Assembly (NCBI RefSeq): GCF_018343525.1
Contig: NZ_JAGYPH010000001.1
Coordinates: forward strand, 868,001 to 932,000
From: Lederbergia citrea
GTDB taxonomy: Bacteria; Bacillota; Bacilli; Bacillales; Bacillaceae_C
Direction of reading: 5' to 3'
DNA: 64,000 bases
The notes under the pieces were generated by a model. That model was given only the letters and a program-made list of their open reading frames with translations, was not told the DNA's origin and made no database searches. Positions within the stretch are counted from its first letter, which is position 1. Each line of letters starts with the position of its first letter. Shown piece after piece: positions 62,189 through 64,000 of this stretch. The translations under genes and the position numbers were made by a program.

Positions 62189-62322
62189 AACCGCCTATGA
62201 GAGTTTGCCCACTCTGGCGGTTTTATCTGCTAAACGGTGCCGACCCCATAAGGGAATCTGCTGTTGCTTGACCGTTTCGATGCACTAACATCGAAGCGGT
62301 TTTTTTAATTTATGATTTTCTT
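62178..62322 (-). ncRNA. Putative antisense antitoxin RNA 2
   Basis: Minus-strand TATAAT at 62329-62334 would start a leftward RNA near 62322. It would end at the hairpin at 62187-62224 with its minus-strand T-run. Same arrangement as in unit 1. Confidence 0.55.
62271..62308 (+). terminator. Terminator of toxin 2 mRNA
   Basis: Arms ACCGTTTCGATG and CATCGAAGCGGT (12 pairs with one G-U) with TTTTTT. Confidence 0.9.
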
Positions 62323-62502
62323 ACTGTTATTATACCTCTAAAAGGCTATGAAAGAAACCTCCGGCTCACCGAAAATAACTATCAACTTAATTTGGTAGTT
62401 GCTTGTTCTATTGCTTTTCCTTTATTATATATAAGGTACCTTTTTATTATAAAGGGCTAATCTTGAGAAATAAATTGTATCCTTTGAAATGAGGCATAAA
62501 TA

Positions 62503-63567
62503 ATGAAAAATTCAATATATGGTTTAACGAAAGATCAACTGACGGAATGGCTATTGGAGCAGGGACAGAAAAAGTTTCGTGCGGACCAAATTTGGGACTG
62601 GTTATATAAAAAACGTGTCACAAACTTTTCAGATATGAAAAATATAAATAAAGAATGTTTGGCAATATTGGAAGAACACTTTATCATTCAGTCTCTAGAA
62701 CAATCAGTAAAGCAAGAGTCTGCAGATGGAACGATCAAGTTTTTGTTCAAAATGCAAGACGGCAATCTAATTGAAACTGTATTAATGAGCTTTAATTATG
62801 GTCTATCGGTTTGTGTGACGACACAAGTAGGATGTAATATCGGCTGCAGCTTTTGTGCAAGTGGATTACTGAAAAAGAACCGTGACTTAAATGGCGGTGA
62901 AATTGTCGAGCAAATCATGAAAGTGCAGCAGCACCTCGATGAAAAAGGTGAAGGTGAGCGGGTAAGTAATATTGTTGTAATGGGAATAGGAGAGCCATTT
63001 GACAATTATGATAACTTAATGGACTTTCTTCGTGTTGTCAATGACCCGAAGGGACTCGCAATTGGTGCGAGACATATTACTGTATCTACTAGCGGAATCG
63101 TACCTAAAATGTACAAATTTGCTGATGAAAACTTACGAATCAATCTAGCTTTATCCTTACACGCACCAAATGATGAATTACGGACAAAAATTATGAAAAT
63201 CAACCGAGCGTATCCAATCGCCAAATTAATGGAAGCCGTTGATTATTATACTGAGAAAACGAATCGAAGAATTACGATTGAATATATTTTATTAAAAGAT
63301 GTTAATGATCATGTGGAAGAAGCACAACAACTTGCGAAGTTGCTGCAAAGCAGGCGCCATCTCGCTTATGTGAATTTAATTCCATATAATCCAGTTGATG
63401 AGCATGGACAATATCAAAGAAGTGAGAAAAAGGCCATTCTCGAGTTTTATGATACATTAATGAAAAAAGGGATTCATTGCGGGGTTCGTCATGAACAAGG
63501 GACAGACATTGACGCGGCTTGCGGCCAACTAAGAAGTAAGCAAATCAAAAAAACAAAAGCTATATAA
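62503..63567 (+). CDS. rlmN: 23S rRNA (adenine2503-C2)-methyltransferase RlmN
   Basis: A radical SAM enzyme that methylates A2503 of 23S rRNA and A37 of some tRNAs. The 354-residue protein has the CNIGCSFC cluster motif, GIGEPFDNY, the catalytic region, and the second catalytic Cys in DAACGQLR at the end. The N-terminal start ([13 protein letters not shown]) and [12 protein letters not shown] instead of the more common CASTLGG resemble the RlmN branch of Lactobacillales and Paenibacillus, so it may be a second, divergent copy. Cfr is less likely because the RlmN motif set fits. GAGGC precedes the ATG. Confidence 0.88.
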   Translation: MKNSIYGLTKDQLTEWLLEQGQKKFRADQIWDWLYKKRVTNFSDMKNINKECLAILEEHFIIQSLEQSVKQESADGTIKFLFKMQDGNLIETVLMSFNYGLSVCVTTQVGCNIGCSFCASGLLKKNRDLNGGEIVEQIMKVQQHLDEKGEGERVSNIVVMGIGEPFDNYDNLMDFLRVVNDPKGLAIGARHITVSTSGIVPKMYKFADENLRINLALSLHAPNDELRTKIMKINRAYPIAKLMEAVDYYTEKTNRRITIEYILLKDVNDHVEEAQQLAKLLQSRRHLAYVNLIPYNPVDEHGQYQRSEKKAILEFYDTLMKKGIHCGVRHEQGTDIDAACGQLRSKQIKKTKAI

Positions 63568-63573
63568 AACAAT

Positions 63574-63613
63574 AAACAAAAACGTATCTACTTATGTAGA
63601 TGCGTTTTTGTTA
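63574..63613 (+). terminator. Rho-independent terminator after rlmN
   Basis: Arms AACAAAAACG-ATCTAC and GTAGAT-CGTTTTTGTT with a four-base loop and T-run. Confidence 0.85.
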
Positions 63614-63646
63614 TTTTTACGAGGATTATTTTATTATTTTTCTAGC

Positions 63647-63687
63647 AACCATGACATTTATCATGGTTTATACATGACATGCATGTC
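63647..63687. promoter_or_regulatory. Two palindromes, putative DesR operators, upstream of des
   Basis: AACCATGA and TCATGGTT form a perfect 8-base inverted repeat with a six-base spacer (63647-63668), and GACATGCATGTC is a perfect 12-base palindrome at 63676-63687. Both share CATGA or CATG cores and lie 63-103 bases before the des start. In Bacillus subtilis DesR binds two adjacent regions upstream of des, so these fit the arrangement. Confidence 0.6.
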
Positions 63688-63749
63688 TACAAAAGCGCAA
63701 GATTTTTCTATATCATATTGATTAGAAAGTTAGCAAAGGAGACTACAAA

Positions 63750-64000
63750 ATGAAAAAACAAGATGCACGGGCCATAAAAAAAGAAATTGCCCCCTATGAA
63801 AAATCGAATACAAAAAATAGTATCCGCCAGGTAATCAATACATTTGTACCTTTCATTGCTTTATGGATACTTGCTTATCAAAGTCTATCCATATCTTATA
63901 TTCTCACTGCAGTTTTTTGCATTGTAGCAGCAGGGTTTTTAGTTAGGATATTCATCATTTTCCATGATTGTACGCATGGTTCATTCTTTAAAAATCGCAC
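63750..64000 (+). CDS. des: Fatty acid desaturase Des, N-terminal part
   Basis: The first 83 residues of a membrane desaturase are present; the gene continues beyond the window. The N-terminal TKNSIRQVINTFVPFIALWILAYQSLS is similar to Des of Bacillus subtilis, and the first histidine box HDCTHGS occurs in IIFHDCTHGSFF near the end. Des introduces a double bond into membrane phospholipid acyl chains in the cold. AAAGGAG precedes the ATG. Palindromes upstream suggest DesR control. Confidence 0.9.
   Translation, partial: MKKQDARAIKKEIAPYEKSNTKNSIRQVINTFVPFIALWILAYQSLSISYILTAVFCIVAAGFLVRIFIIFHDCTHGSFFKNR

Larger units (their letters stand above)
61983..62310 (+). repeat. Tandem duplication unit 2 (type I toxin-antitoxin-like module)
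   Basis: The second unit repeats every element of unit 1 with point differences. The SD hairpin shows a compensatory change: one C-G pair of unit 1 is T-A in unit 2. The leader-3' complement is nine bases long here. Confidence 0.85.

Noticed and set aside
62503..63567. Calling the radical SAM enzyme Cfr, a resistance methyltransferase
   Set aside because: The motif set and N-terminal part fit RlmN better than Cfr, and no Cfr-specific feature could be seen.

Overview
The window looks like chromosomal DNA of a low-GC, endospore-forming member of the Bacillaceae. Supporting signs are AT-rich intergenic DNA, strong GGAGG ribosome binding sites, frequent TTG/GTG starts, a spore-cortex hydrolase gene (cwlJ), a spore-type sulfolactate operon, a proBA T-box leader, DesK/DesR cold signalling and many DUF families typical of Bacillus. 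No tRNA, rRNA, CRISPR array, prophage or replication origin was seen.

Layout. 0-5 kb: end of a DUF4931-like gene, cwlJ, then a YkoS-like membrane protein, a family 2 glycosyltransferase, a GtrA protein and a YitT protein. 5-9 kb (minus strand): comA - histidine phosphatase - cysH - sat - cysC, which reads as sulfate assimilation coupled to sulfolactate synthesis, with an unusual phosphatase. 9-11.6 kb: MFS carrier, an unknown small protein and a TauE/SafE anion exporter. 11.8-14.4 kb (minus): cytochrome bd-type oxidase cydA-cydB with tiny membrane ORFs on both sides, the downstream one resembling CydS. 14.5-19.3 kb: DUF421, MFS, M20 amidohydrolase, DedA and DUF6509. 19.3-23.1 kb: T-box-controlled proBA, then ilvE. 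23.2-25.4 kb: a FAD oxidoreductase and an ECF41 sigma factor behind an ECF41-type promoter.

25.6-41.1 kb is the most distinctive part. It holds two alkaline-phosphatase-superfamily 'sulfatase-like' enzymes that have Thr where sulfatases carry the formylglycine Cys/Ser, a second sat/cysC pair, an AraC regulator, an ASRT-family (PF07100) protein, two paralogous Gfo/Idh/MocA dehydrogenases, a TIM-barrel isomerase and a full L-rhamnose pathway (rhaEW, rhaB, rhaA, rhaR). No transporter gene lies in it. It reads as a catabolic island for an esterified, probably rhamnose-linked, sugar whose substrate is unknown.

41.2-46.4 kb: DDAH-like hydrolase, Mug glycosylase, desK-desR, small proteins and a quinone oxidoreductase. 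46.5-53 kb is the plastic part: an ABC-F gene with a transcription-attenuation leader, a decayed transposase, four copies of a GC-rich palindromic repeat, brnQ and a GntR regulator. 53-61.5 kb: murB, then a MoxR/DUF58/DUF4129/DUF4350/SpoIIM/RDD membrane cluster and a short L,D-transpeptidase. 61.57-62.31 kb: two tandem type I toxin-antitoxin-like modules with 27-residue holin-like toxins. 62.5-64 kb: rlmN and the start of the fatty acid desaturase des, preceded by two palindromes that fit DesR operators; its likely regulators desK/desR lie about 20 kb upstream.
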